A stretch of DNA of 64,000 bases from Acetobacter sacchari (GTDB lineage Bacteria; Pseudomonadota; Alphaproteobacteria; Acetobacterales; Acetobacteraceae): contig NZ_JAFVMF010000003.1 of the NCBI RefSeq assembly GCF_017377715.1, forward strand, positions 1 through 64,000, read 5' to 3'. Under the pieces are notes generated by a model that saw only the letters and a list, made by a program, of their open reading frames with translations, searched no databases and was not told the DNA's origin. The translations under genes and the position numbers were made by a program. Each line of letters starts with the position of its first letter. Within the stretch, counting starts at the first letter, position 1. Below, in pieces: positions 24,223-33,015 of this stretch.

Positions 24223-24987
24223 TTATGTTCTTGCTTTTACGGATATTCCCGCCGCTTCAAGTTGGGCGCGCACTTTTCGGGCCACGTCGACAGAATGAGC
24301 GTTATCGCCATGCACGCAAATCGTGTCGATTTGCGCTGGCAGCATCGTGCCGGAGCGGGTTTCGATGGCGCCGCTGGAAATCATGCGGACCGCGCGCTCC
24401 GCAGCGAAATCAGCATCGTGAAGAACGGCGTCGGCTTCCTTGCGCGACACCAGGTGGCCATCTTCCGTGTACGCGCGGTCCGCAAAAATTTCCGAGAATA
24501 CGGTCATACCGCGTTCTCGCCCGATCCGCTCCAGATGGCTCAGCGCGATGGCCATGATCGGCAACGTCGGATCTACGCTACGAACCGCGTTGGCGACCGC
24601 CGTTGCGACGGATTCGTCCCGTTCGGTCAAATTGCCGAGGGCCCCATGCGTTTTCAGGTAGGTAATTTTGTGCCCGGCATAAGCAGCAAGAGCCTGAGCG
24701 GCGCCAAGTTGATAGGCGATGATGCGTTCAATTTCGCTTGGGTTGAACGGCATGACGCGTCGTCCGAAGCCCCACAGATCTGGAAAACCGGGGTGGGCGC
24801 CGACGGCGACGCCCTTTTCGCGCGCCATGGCGAACGTAGCGGCCATCACCTCGGGATCGCCGCCATGGAACCCGCAGGCGACGTTGGCCGACGTCACGAT
24901 GTCCAGCATGTCGGAATCACTTCCGATTGTGTAGTGGCCGAAGCTTTCACCAAGATCGGCGTTCAGGTCGACAGTCAGATCGGGCAT
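24223..24987 (-). CDS. pxpA: LamB/YcsF family, 5-oxoprolinase subunit A
   Basis: PxpA/LamB/YcsF family, 254 aa from the ATG at 24987, with AAGGA 10 bases upstream; the open frame runs 40 codons further but family similarity starts here. Marks: VDLNADLGESFGHYTIGSD at the N-terminus, SANVACGFHGGDPEVM near 33, AVGAHPGFPDLWGFGRR near 62, HGALGNL near 120, and ICVHGDNAHSV near 228. With PxpB and PxpC it makes the prokaryotic ATP-dependent 5-oxoprolinase. Here a biotin carrier and carboxylase follow in the same operon, so the substrate may be another lactam. Confidence 0.93.
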   Translation of the reverse strand: MPDLTVDLNADLGESFGHYTIGSDSDMLDIVTSANVACGFHGGDPEVMAATFAMAREKGVAVGAHPGFPDLWGFGRRVMPFNPSEIERIIAYQLGAAQALAAYAGHKITYLKTHGALGNLTERDESVATAVANAVRSVDPTLPIMAIALSHLERIGRERGMTVFSEIFADRAYTEDGHLVSRKEADAVLHDADFAAERAVRMISSGAIETRSGTMLPAQIDTICVHGDNAHSVDVARKVRAQLEAAGISVKART

Positions 24988-25012
24988 CCCGCAAAGTCCT
25001 TCGTGAAACGCG

Positions 25013-25984
25013 TTATCGGGCGAGGAGCGTCGCGCGTGCAGATTGCAAGGCGAGACCAAGTTCATGCATTCGGATGGCGTCCGCCCGAACGGCTGCAACG
25101 GCTTCATCCAGTTCGACGCGGATAAAACGTATCTGCCGACCTGTCTGGGTCTGGGCCAGAAGGCGCAGGTCCGGTTCGATCACATTCGCGATCTTGGGGT
25201 AACCGCCGCAGGTGTTGGCGTCAGCCATCTGGACAATGGGCATTCCGGCGGACGGGACCTGAATCGTTCCGGGGACGATTCCGTGCGACAACAGCTCCAA
25301 CGGGGAGCGCAGGCTCAATGGCGTCTCGCTCTCCAGCCGATAGCCAAGGCGGTTTGCTGTCCTTGTGACCGTCCATAGTTGCTCAAAGAACAGCGCCTGT
25401 GAATCATCAGTGAACGCATCGAATTCGGCGGCAGGCAGGCAGCGAACCTCAGCCACGTTCTCAGGGAGGTCGCACGGATGCGCCAGCCCATACCCACTGG
25501 ATGGCATGTCCTTTGCGTCAGAGGGAAACGCGGCCAGCCGTGTCCCGGCTTCCAACGCTCGCCCCTGATATCCTCCAAACCCCCCCTTCATGTCCGTCGA
25601 TCGGGATCCCAGAACAACCGGAACATCAAGCCCCCCGGCAAATGTCACATAACTTCGCGCGCCGTTGGCCGGAGCGTGCAGAGTCAGGATCTGCCCCGCC
25701 CGAGCCTTTGCGGCCCAATCGGGAGGCAAAGGCTCGTCATCGAGACGAGCGACCCCGCGGGCGCCTGTTACCGCGAAGGCTTGATCAGCATGAAAACGAA
25801 CCTTGAATGGAAAGAAGACGACTTCGATCCCAGCGGCGTCGATATCGTTCCCCAGCAGCAGATTGCCCAGCTTCAAGGCCGCGGAGTCCATGGCTCCTCC
25901 CCGGGATACGCCGAGCGTCATCGTTCGGGGGCGCCCGAGATCCTGGATGGTGTTGAGCGGAGAGCCCGTCAGGACTTCGATCAT
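25013..25984 (-). CDS. pxpC: Biotin-dependent carboxyltransferase-like protein, 5-oxoprolinase subunit C
   Basis: PxpC/KipA family, 323 aa, homologous to the AHS2 (carboxyltransferase) part of urea carboxylase. Marks: IEVLTGSPLNTIQDLGRP at the N-terminus, GVSRGGAMDSAALKLGNLLLGN near 27, EVVFFPFKVRF, GGYQGRALEAG near 140, SHGIVPGTIQVPSAGMPIVQMADANTCGGYPKIANV near 235. Its ATG overlaps the PxpB stop by 4 bases, as expected for a tight heterodimer. In the usual oxoprolinase PxpBC phosphorylates or activates the lactam; with AccB/AccC present a carboxyl transfer to the lactam nitrogen is possible. Confidence 0.92.
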   Translation of the reverse strand: MIEVLTGSPLNTIQDLGRPRTMTLGVSRGGAMDSAALKLGNLLLGNDIDAAGIEVVFFPFKVRFHADQAFAVTGARGVARLDDEPLPPDWAAKARAGQILTLHAPANGARSYVTFAGGLDVPVVLGSRSTDMKGGFGGYQGRALEAGTRLAAFPSDAKDMPSSGYGLAHPCDLPENVAEVRCLPAAEFDAFTDDSQALFFEQLWTVTRTANRLGYRLESETPLSLRSPLELLSHGIVPGTIQVPSAGMPIVQMADANTCGGYPKIANVIEPDLRLLAQTQTGRQIRFIRVELDEAVAAVRADAIRMHELGLALQSARATLLAR

Positions 25985-26622
25985 CCGACTCTCCTGAACT
26001 TTACGCGATCACCCAGTCGAAACAGGCAGGGTTCGGCACGATGCGCGTCGAAGAGAATTTCCTCGGTTTTGCCGAGAATATGCCACCCTGTTGGTGATGT
26101 GCAGGGCATGACGCCGGCCTGTCCGCCGCCGATGGAAACCGCGCCTTGCTCGACACTGACGCGCGGCGACGCTCGTCTGGGTATCGCGAGGCGTGGGTCG
26201 AGACCCGTCAGGTATGCAAAGCCCGGCATCGCTCCGATTGCGGCTACGCGGTATTCGCCCGAGACGTGAGCCGCAATGACTTCTTCCTCAGTCAAGCCCG
26301 CAAAACGCGCTACGACCGGTATATCCTCCCCGAAAGTTCCACCGTAGGTCACGGGCAGCACGATTTCGCGAGCCGGTGAGGCGTCGACCAACGTGTCTTC
26401 CCAAACCGCTCGCAGGCTATGTTCGAGTGTAGCCGGATCATATTGAACAGCGTCGAAAACGATCAGGAGGTTATTCACGCCCGGCACGGCCTGAAGAATT
26501 TCCGGCTGAGCGGCCATGCGTCGTGCGACCGCCCAGATGCGTTCCTGCACGCTGTCGTTGAATGCGCCGTGCGCGGCGTCGAGTAACAGGGCGCCTGCTC
26601 CTGCACAGCTGATGCGAATCAT
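25981..26622 (-). CDS. pxpB: Allophanate hydrolase subunit 1 family, 5-oxoprolinase subunit B
   Basis: PxpB/KipI family, 213 aa, homologous to the AHS1 region of urea carboxylase. Marks: ISCAGAGALLLDAA at the N-terminus, LQAVPGVNNLLIVFDAV near 45, LPVTYGG near 98, DIPVVARFAGLTEEEVIAAHVSGEYRVAAIGAMPGFAYLTGLDPRL (about 108-155), and SVEQGAVSIGGGQAGVMPCTSPTGWHILGKT. Overlaps of 4 bases with both the upstream MFS carrier and the downstream pxpC show a tightly coupled operon. Confidence 0.92.
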   Translation of the reverse strand: MIRISCAGAGALLLDAAHGAFNDSVQERIWAVARRMAAQPEILQAVPGVNNLLIVFDAVQYDPATLEHSLRAVWEDTLVDASPAREIVLPVTYGGTFGEDIPVVARFAGLTEEEVIAAHVSGEYRVAAIGAMPGFAYLTGLDPRLAIPRRASPRVSVEQGAVSIGGGQAGVMPCTSPTGWHILGKTEEILFDAHRAEPCLFRLGDRVKFRRVG

Positions 26623-27875
26623 GACGTAATGGTCCGGTGCGCGTGAATATGGCGACGCGGCATCAGAAACACCGCAACTGAGCCGACAAGAATGATGAAA
26701 GCCGCAATATAGAAAACAGCATGAAAGTTACCTGTGGCCTGAAGAAGATAACCCGTGAGGACTGGCGCTGCGATCCCAAGTCCATTGCTGAATGTCAAGG
26801 TCAGACCGGTCACCGAACCAAGACTGCCGCGCTCCACGAGGAGATCGGCCAGAAGCGCCATGTTGGCCCCGGTGCCCGCTGTCACACAGGCGATGGCGAC
26901 AATCAGCAAAGCGATGGCCGCAAAGGGAGAGTGACAGAGCGGGAATGCGCCCAGCATGGAGGCCATGGCTAGAAAAAAACTTACGGCATGGCGCCGAGTT
27001 CCGGCTGTCGTTTCGGCATTCCGGACCGAACGTTCGCCGAGCTTGCCAAGCGCCAGAGACAGCATGGTGGCGCCAAGGTAACTGTAGGCCGTGTATAATC
27101 CCGACTGCATGAGAGACAGATGGAACGTGTCGCGCAGAATTGTCGGTAGCCATGACATTAGAAGAAAATTGGCATAATTTCCGCAACATTGCGGAATTAC
27201 TATACCCCAGAAATCGCGAGATCGAAACAGGGTCGGGATTGAAATTAACGCGAACGCATCTCGCGTATCGCTCACCTGCAATGCGGATTTGGAGGGATAT
27301 ATCCAGAGCCATGCCAATGACCACATAAGGCCGAGTGCGCCAAGGATTGAAAATGTTGACCGCCAACCGAATGTTTCCACCAACCACGCGCTGGCGATTG
27401 CTCCGGTCGCGAGGCCAATAGGAATGCCGCAGATAAAGGCCGTCATCATCAGCCCCCGTTCGCCGGGGCGCGCCCAATACCGCATGACCTTATTGCCGAG
27501 GGCGAAAGTCGGAGATTCCCCGACCCCAAGCAAAATGCGTGTCGCGATAAAGGCGGGAACCGTTGTCGCCACGCTGCCGAAAATCATGGCGAGAGACCAC
27601 AATGTCACGGCGGCGGCGCCTACAAGACGCGTGCCGATCCGATCAAGCGTGATGGCGCTGGGTAAGTTCAGAAAGAAATACGACCATAGAAAACTGGATA
27701 ACACCCAGCCGGTTTCGCTGGGGGAAAGGCCGAATTCCTTCGCGACGCGAGGCATGGCGACCGAAAGGGCCGCGCGATCCCCATAGCATATGACGCACAT
27801 GATGATCGTCAATGCGTAGATCGTGAAACGGAGCCGACGTGATGCGTCCGCTCCGGACGTGTATGAAGACGGCAA
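26619..27875 (-). CDS. MFS transporter, anion:cation symporter-like
   Basis: Inner-membrane carrier, 418 aa, starting at a TTG (27875) with GCGAGG about 8 bases upstream; the open frame continues 107 codons upstream but runs into the receptor gene and has no transporter character. About 12 hydrophobic segments. Typical of the ACS/phthalate-glucarate group: ICYGDRAALSVAMPRVAKEFGLSPSETGWVLSSFLWSYF at the first two helices, NLPSAITLDRIGTRLVGA, ATRILLGVGESPTFALGNKVMRYW, GERGLMMTAFICGIPIGLATG. Its position between the TonB receptor and PxpB makes it the likely inner-membrane importer for the operon's substrate. Confidence 0.88.
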   Translation of the reverse strand: MPSSYTSGADASRRLRFTIYALTIIMCVICYGDRAALSVAMPRVAKEFGLSPSETGWVLSSFLWSYFFLNLPSAITLDRIGTRLVGAAAVTLWSLAMIFGSVATTVPAFIATRILLGVGESPTFALGNKVMRYWARPGERGLMMTAFICGIPIGLATGAIASAWLVETFGWRSTFSILGALGLMWSLAWLWIYPSKSALQVSDTRDAFALISIPTLFRSRDFWGIVIPQCCGNYANFLLMSWLPTILRDTFHLSLMQSGLYTAYSYLGATMLSLALGKLGERSVRNAETTAGTRRHAVSFFLAMASMLGAFPLCHSPFAAIALLIVAIACVTAGTGANMALLADLLVERGSLGSVTGLTLTFSNGLGIAAPVLTGYLLQATGNFHAVFYIAAFIILVGSVAVFLMPRRHIHAHRTITS

Positions 27876-27904
27876 TGCTGGCACCTCGCGATATGTGAGG
27901 ACGG

Positions 27905-30406
27905 TCAGAACGAGAAATTCGTCCTGACGTAATACATGCCGCCATTGAAACCATAAGGCGAGTAATAAGAGTACTTGTAAGCGCCGAACAACGGTCCCGA
28001 GATGGATTTCGGAATGCGGGTCGGATATTTGTTCCCCAGATTGTTGGCGCCGATCGCCAGGCTCCACTGCGGCAGAATCTTGTAGGATACCTCGAGGTTG
28101 GTCAAAAAAGCCGGGCGCTGCGTGACGCCGGCTGCTGTCGGGCTCGCCAAAAACAGCGTCGAACCATAACGCTGCTCCTGCACGAAGACGCCCCATCGCC
28201 CGCGATTCCAGTTCAGCGACAGGCTTTCCCGGTTTTTCGGAGCCGAATGTAGCAGCATTTGTTCGGCGTATTTATTGTAACTGCTGAGACCGTACTGCGC
28301 GAGCACAGCCGGGGTTTTGTTGTAGCTTCGAACTTCGTTGTCAGAATAATTGAAAGTGAAGGCGAATTTGAACGTGCCCGCCCGCTGCGTGTGCAAGGTA
28401 TAATCGGTGCTGATGTCCCCGCCGTAAGTCTGCGTGTTTAGTGGGTTTGTGTAGTATGAGGCGTATGTGACGTTCTGCAGTCCGGAAGATGCGAGGATAT
28501 CCGCAACTTCAGTTCCGCCGAGCGTGGTCGTGCTGGCGAGGCGATCATTGATCGCGATGTAGTAAAGGTTCCCCGTGAAATGCCAGTTCTCCAACGGCGT
28601 TGCATCCAGACCAACGCTGTAGCTGCGGGAGTACTCGCCTTTGATCTTGCCTGCGCCAAGAGCTTGCGCTGCTGCGCTGCTGTTCGGTAGCTGATCTACG
28701 GAGTAGGTGGCGAAGGGCGCGTTGTAGAAATAATAGGTCTGGCCGAGAGTTGGCGGACGATATCCAGTGTTGACGCTGGCGCGGATCGCCCAGTTGCGAT
28801 TGAAATTGTAGCGTGTGCCGATACTGCCGGTTTCGACTGTCGCCAAGTGGGAGTAACTGGTGGCTCGGCCGCCAATTGTCCATTCCCAATTCTTCGTGAC
28901 AAAAAAATCGAGATTGACGTTGCCTTCGTAAATGTCACGACTGCGGTTTGTCGCAGCTGCAGGTATGTTTCCGCCATGATCGGTCGCGCCGAGGCCGTAC
29001 CAGGAGTCCCGCTCGCCCTCGGTCATCTGGAATGTATCGCGGCGGTATTCGCCGCCGAACCGCAAGCCGATCGGCTTCGGCAACCATGACGTCCGGAATT
29101 CGCGAGAGCCGCGCACACCGGCTGATAATTCGGACGTAATGGCTTTTCCGTCGTAAAAATTTCGCGGGCTGCTGTCGCCGAGGGAGACGTTATTGCTGTG
29201 AATCGTGGAATATGCCTGATCGTCACGTCCATAATTGACGTAGGCGTCCCATGAAAAGCCCAGCGCATGAGCCTTGATCCCATTGTCGGTCTCAAAGTCG
29301 TACTGGTCCATCGCGATGTAGGGGATGGCGCCATTTGGCCAGAGCGTGCTGTTGGTCAGGCTGTTGGCGGCGCTGCGGTAGGTCTCCGCGACATTGACGC
29401 GACGGTGACCGAACGTACTGGTACTGTAGAGATTCACGTTGTGCGCGAGAGGGATTTCCATGTTTTCGCTAAGCGTTTCCATCGTAGACTTTGGAACGCC
29501 GAGCATGCGATTGACGTCACGACTTGCCGTCTCGTTGCGTGAATCGCCTGTGGGGTAAAGTTGCCCGACGAAATCCCCGCTTCGGTTGCTGGGTTGTTGA
29601 TGCGTCACCTGGGCGGCAAGATCGAGATAGCCGCCCTGTCTTCCCAGCTTCATGCCGTAGTCGGCGTATCCGTTCACGGCCTGCCCGTCGCCAGCGTAGA
29701 AGCCGCTGTTCTGGAAGTTGACCGATCCACCATGATCTCGGTTTTTCAGGACGATATTGACTGCGCCAGCGATCGCGTCTGCGCCGTACAGGGCGGATGC
29801 GCCCTCGGTTATGACTTCGATATGATCGATTGCGGAAATGGGAATCAGCGATATGTCGGCGGGCTCGGTGCCCCAGTTGGGCCCGGCGTTCGCGTTGAAA
29901 TTGGCGCCGAGATGACGGCGGTGGCCGTTGACCAGAATCAGCGTGTCGTCAGCGGATTGGCCGCGAAGCTGCATGGTCTGCACGAATGCGTTGTTGCCGA
30001 CGCCAGGTTGTGGCGGAGCCGTGATCGCAGCCGAGGCCTGCGCCAGAGCACTCATCACGTTGGTCTGACCGGTGCTGAGCAATTGTGCGCCAGAGACCAC
30101 CGTCACCTGCGTGGTGCTGTGTACTGGCGTAGACGGGGACAGGACCGAAGTGCCGATAGTACGCCCTGCCACGTCTATTTGTTCAGGAGACGCGTTGGCG
30201 CGGACGGCGCTTCGCTGCGAGCGGGCGACGATGTGCGGGCGACCGCCAGCTGCAGGAATGGAGGTCGACGCGGGCGGAACGGGCGAGATGTGTTTGTGTG
30301 CGATATGCTTCGTCGCCGTGGCGCTTGACGCAGCATAGGTGAATGTAGGGGTGACTAGGGCGATACCGCAAAGGAGGACTGATTTTAAACCGATGAGACG
30401 AGTCAT
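27905..30406 (-). CDS. TonB-dependent receptor (lactam operon)
   Basis: Outer-membrane receptor, 833 aa, first gene of the operon. Signal peptide about residues 1-26 (LIGLKSVLLCGIALVTPTFT), then a His/Pro/Ala-rich segment. The plug runs from about residue 75 (VVSGAQLLSTGQTNVMSALA, MQLRGQSADDTLILVNGHRR, ISAIDHIEVITEGASALYGADAIAGAVNIVLK), then a beta barrel ending VRTNFSF with an aromatic terminus. The plug is of the type seen in receptors for organic substrates, where ILVNGHRRHL and SALYGADAIAGAVNI recur. The operon context points to a cyclic amide, small peptide or a complex containing one as ligand. Confidence 0.9.
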   Translation of the reverse strand: MTRLIGLKSVLLCGIALVTPTFTYAASSATATKHIAHKHISPVPPASTSIPAAGGRPHIVARSQRSAVRANASPEQIDVAGRTIGTSVLSPSTPVHSTTQVTVVSGAQLLSTGQTNVMSALAQASAAITAPPQPGVGNNAFVQTMQLRGQSADDTLILVNGHRRHLGANFNANAGPNWGTEPADISLIPISAIDHIEVITEGASALYGADAIAGAVNIVLKNRDHGGSVNFQNSGFYAGDGQAVNGYADYGMKLGRQGGYLDLAAQVTHQQPSNRSGDFVGQLYPTGDSRNETASRDVNRMLGVPKSTMETLSENMEIPLAHNVNLYSTSTFGHRRVNVAETYRSAANSLTNSTLWPNGAIPYIAMDQYDFETDNGIKAHALGFSWDAYVNYGRDDQAYSTIHSNNVSLGDSSPRNFYDGKAITSELSAGVRGSREFRTSWLPKPIGLRFGGEYRRDTFQMTEGERDSWYGLGATDHGGNIPAAATNRSRDIYEGNVNLDFFVTKNWEWTIGGRATSYSHLATVETGSIGTRYNFNRNWAIRASVNTGYRPPTLGQTYYFYNAPFATYSVDQLPNSSAAAQALGAGKIKGEYSRSYSVGLDATPLENWHFTGNLYYIAINDRLASTTTLGGTEVADILASSGLQNVTYASYYTNPLNTQTYGGDISTDYTLHTQRAGTFKFAFTFNYSDNEVRSYNKTPAVLAQYGLSSYNKYAEQMLLHSAPKNRESLSLNWNRGRWGVFVQEQRYGSTLFLASPTAAGVTQRPAFLTNLEVSYKILPQWSLAIGANNLGNKYPTRIPKSISGPLFGAYKYSYYSPYGFNGGMYYVRTNFSF

Positions 30407-30877
30407 CTATCGACCTTGTGCTCTGGAGGCCTGCAGCGCGGCATCTCATGTGATTACGTGTTCATAATATATGTAAATCATACACGATGCGGATTCGCAA
30501 CATAAAATGTCTCGACATCGAACCATAAAATGGCAGAGAATTTTATGTATGATTGCTTCGTTACGCTTGGTTGGGTGCGTTTGTGAGCTATATCCGTTTG
30601 AAGAATCAGAGAAAAATAATCACCTGATAGATCGGGGGCCATAAGCCCCTGAATATGTGATCTGCATGCATGTTTGAGAACGGTCCGACCATCGGAAGTG
30701 CGAATGGAGGGGCCTCTGCTTGAGGGTGGCGGCTGGTTCAACGTTACGATCGCGGACGTGACCATGATGACTTAATCGTCTGCCGACGCAGCGCAGTCGC
30801 ATAAACCATAAAAACAGACGCCGGGATGAAGTCGAACGTATCGTGATGCACGCAAAGAGTGCCTCACGTCCTGACGG
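30407..30877. other. Intergenic region upstream of the lactam operon
   Basis: About 470 bases between the receptor start and the 3' end of arfB. It must hold the lactam operon promoter; the part next to the receptor gene is AT-rich and includes the CATAAAAT motif array. No gene is supported here. Confidence 0.55.
30501..30547. promoter_or_regulatory. Three-copy CATAAAAT motif upstream of receptor gene
   Basis: CATAAAAT occurs at 30501-30508 and 30524-30531, and its reverse complement ATTTTATG at 30540-30547. The last two form a perfect 8-bp palindrome with an 8-base spacer. They lie 95-141 bases upstream of the receptor start, in an AT-rich region, which is a good position for regulator binding sites. 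Confidence 0.45.
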
Positions 30878-31300
30878 CTAATCGTCGCTACGCACGCTCC
30901 GGTTGCGTTTGATGCCGGCCCGATGAGCCTTGCCGTCCAGTCTGCGCTGCCGGGCGGCGCGACCCGGTCTGGTGGCCACGCGGAACGCGGGCCTGTGCGC
31001 GGCCTCACGGATCATCTCGGCCAATCGTTCGATCGCGTCCTCGCGGTTGCGTTGCTGTGTGCGAAAGCGCCGCGCAGTGATGACGATAACGCCGTTACGC
31101 GTGACGCGACTTCCTGCAATTTCCAGCAGGCGGACGCGCACTCGTTCCGGCAGGGACGAAGAGAGGGCGGCGTCAAAGCGCAATTGAGCCGCCGTCGCCA
31201 CCTTGTTGACGTTCTGCCCGCCGGGGCCTGATGCAAGGATGTAGCTGACCTCCAGCTCGGACTCGGCCAGGGACAGTCCGGGAAGGATCATGATCGCCAT
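30878..31300 (-). CDS. arfB: Alternative ribosome-rescue factor ArfB (peptidyl-tRNA hydrolase)
   Basis: 140-aa class I release-factor-like protein that frees ribosomes stalled without a stop codon. The catalytic GGQ is in ILASGPGGQNVNKVATAAQLRFD (residues about 22-44). No codon-recognition domain is present, and the C-terminus is the basic tail (RPGRAARQRRLDGKAHRAGIKRNRS) that enters the empty mRNA channel in ArfB/YaeJ. Length and layout match ArfB. It is a single housekeeping gene between two catabolic operons. Confidence 0.93.
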   Translation of the reverse strand: MAIMILPGLSLAESELEVSYILASGPGGQNVNKVATAAQLRFDAALSSSLPERVRVRLLEIAGSRVTRNGVIVITARRFRTQQRNREDAIERLAEMIREAAHRPAFRVATRPGRAARQRRLDGKAHRAGIKRNRSVRSDD

Positions 31301-31841
31301 GCGGGTTCGGATAGCACGTTTTGCTTCGGGAGTGTGTCCGGCCAGCGAACAGTGGCCCGTTGGCCTCTATACGAAACTGACCATCAGAGACGTTTCTGAA
31401 TCCAGAACGCCGCCGACTTGCGGACTTTGCTCCAGATGAGGAAACGATCCGGCGGCTTCGGGCGCGCGGCATAGGCCGGTACGATCGGGCGTTTAATTGA
31501 TCGTTTCGATGCGAGCCTGCGGAAAGCGGGCAGTCTCTCGAGATCGGCCCAAGACCCGGATGCCACATCGATCGCGGTTCCAAGGAGCCGTAATACCAAC
31601 GGTGAAAAGCGGGTCTCTGCGCAGACCGCATCCCTCTGAGAAGGCGGAAAAACCGTTACGTCAGGCTTGGCATGCGCGCTGGACGCTGAAGTTCACGAAG
31701 GCGGAGCGGCGGGGGGACGGAATCACACCCATAACAGCCCCTGTCATCGCGTTCTCTGGCTACAGGTCTCATATTTCCATCGGCCAAAATTTAGGTCAAT
31801 TTCCACGATCAAGACAAGTATTGGATATTTCTACAAGTATA
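31301..31841. other. Intergenic region, possible gene remnant
   Basis: 540 bases with no confident gene. A minus-strand frame at 31384-31599 (71 aa, ending with RFLIWSKVRKSAAFWIQKRL) has a protein-like tail but no recognisable family and no clear ribosome site; it may be the degraded end of an older gene. The last 100 bases before 31841 are AT-rich. Confidence 0.35.
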
Positions 31842-32864
31842 TCACTTTTTTAGTCGGCCGAATGTCGCGGTTCCCCTTGAGCCCGAAGGAAGAGCCAGTT
31901 CGCCACGTTCAACTTTCCTTACAAGATACTGGTAGGTCTGCAGCGCCTGCGACCACATGTGATCGCCGATCTTCAAGACTTCATAACCACTGTCTTCCTC
32001 TGCGAACGCGGGAAGCGGTTTGATTGCAGTGTGGTAATCGCACGCGTAGAAAAGCGGAAAGGAATAGCGTTCCTCTCCGACCTTGCGGACGCGATGCGCC
32101 GTGGCGACGAACGCGCCCGCAGTCATCACTTCCAGCATATCACCGATATTGACGACGAATGTTCCGGGGCGCGGCGGCGCGTCGATCCATTCGCCACGTT
32201 CGTTCATGACCTCCAGTCCCGGTGCGTCCGCAAGGAGGATGGTGAAGCATTCGTAATCCGTATGGGCGCCGATGCCTGGCGCGTCCTGGGCTTCCGCGTC
32301 GAATGGGTAATGGATCATGCGCAGTTTGGACGGTGGATATTTGGCCATGTCGTCAAACGTGTTTTCAGGGAGCCCCAGGGCCAGAGCGAATCCCTGAAAC
32401 AAAGTCCGCCCAAGCTCGAACACCGCTCGGTAATAGGCTTCGGCGCGCTCCCTGAAGCCGGGAACGTCCGGCCAGTCGTTGGGGCCAAGTAGAGGGGTCC
32501 CGGCCAGCACCAGCGGGTTGTCAGCAGGAACCTCGTAGCCGATATCGAAGGCTTCCTTATGGTCCGGGCGGCCTGTTCCGTATACTTCTTCGCCTTCGGG
32601 GACATAGCCTTTGTGGGTGGCTGAGCGCCCGATGTAATACGCCATCTTGCGTTCCATCGGCAGGGCGAAGAGATCCCGTGCGGCACTCCTCACGCCGTCG
32701 ATGAGCGTCGGGTCTACCCGGTGCCCGGAGATATAAAGGAAGCCGATATTGCGCGCAGCGTCGCCCAGTTCGCAGGCGACGGCCTCGCGCTTTTCAAGAT
32801 CGGGCGAATAGAGGCCAGAAATATCAACCTCAGGAATTGAGGTAAAAGATTTCGTATCCGCCAT
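31842..32864 (-). CDS. 2-oxoglutarate/Fe(II) oxygenase, isopenicillin N synthase-like
   Basis: Non-haem iron oxygenase of the IPNS-like family, 340 aa from the ATG at 32864; the open frame extends upstream but without family similarity. N-terminal DIOX_N domain (IPEVDISGLYSPDLEKREAV) and C-terminal 2OG-FeII domain. Iron ligands are His201 and Asp203 in GAHTDYECFTIL and His257 in ATAHRVRK; Arg266 and Ser268 in RYSFPLFY bind 2-oxoglutarate. Fe(II) and 2OG sites are complete. It lies 151 bases after the YtcJ-like amidohydrolase gene on the same strand, probably in the same operon, and would hydroxylate or otherwise oxidise the unknown substrate. Confidence 0.9.
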   Translation of the reverse strand: MADTKSFTSIPEVDISGLYSPDLEKREAVACELGDAARNIGFLYISGHRVDPTLIDGVRSAARDLFALPMERKMAYYIGRSATHKGYVPEGEEVYGTGRPDHKEAFDIGYEVPADNPLVLAGTPLLGPNDWPDVPGFRERAEAYYRAVFELGRTLFQGFALALGLPENTFDDMAKYPPSKLRMIHYPFDAEAQDAPGIGAHTDYECFTILLADAPGLEVMNERGEWIDAPPRPGTFVVNIGDMLEVMTAGAFVATAHRVRKVGEERYSFPLFYACDYHTAIKPLPAFAEEDSGYEVLKIGDHMWSQALQTYQYLVRKVERGELALPSGSRGTATFGRLKK

Positions 32865-33015
32865 GGTCTGCATCTTTCTGATTTTTTGTGGAAAAGTCGG
32901 ATTGATTTTTCGCGGGAGTTTAACGTGAACTGTCGACGCTTCGAACACAGGGGCGGCGATGGGCGGAGGTCGTTGGATCAAAAAACAGGTTTGACACCGA
33001 CCGCCGCGGGAGAAT

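Noticed and set aside
31384-31599. 71-aa minus-strand frame as a gene
   Set aside because: The tail looks protein-like, but there is no clear ribosome site, neighbour link or family match, so I mention it only as a possible remnant.
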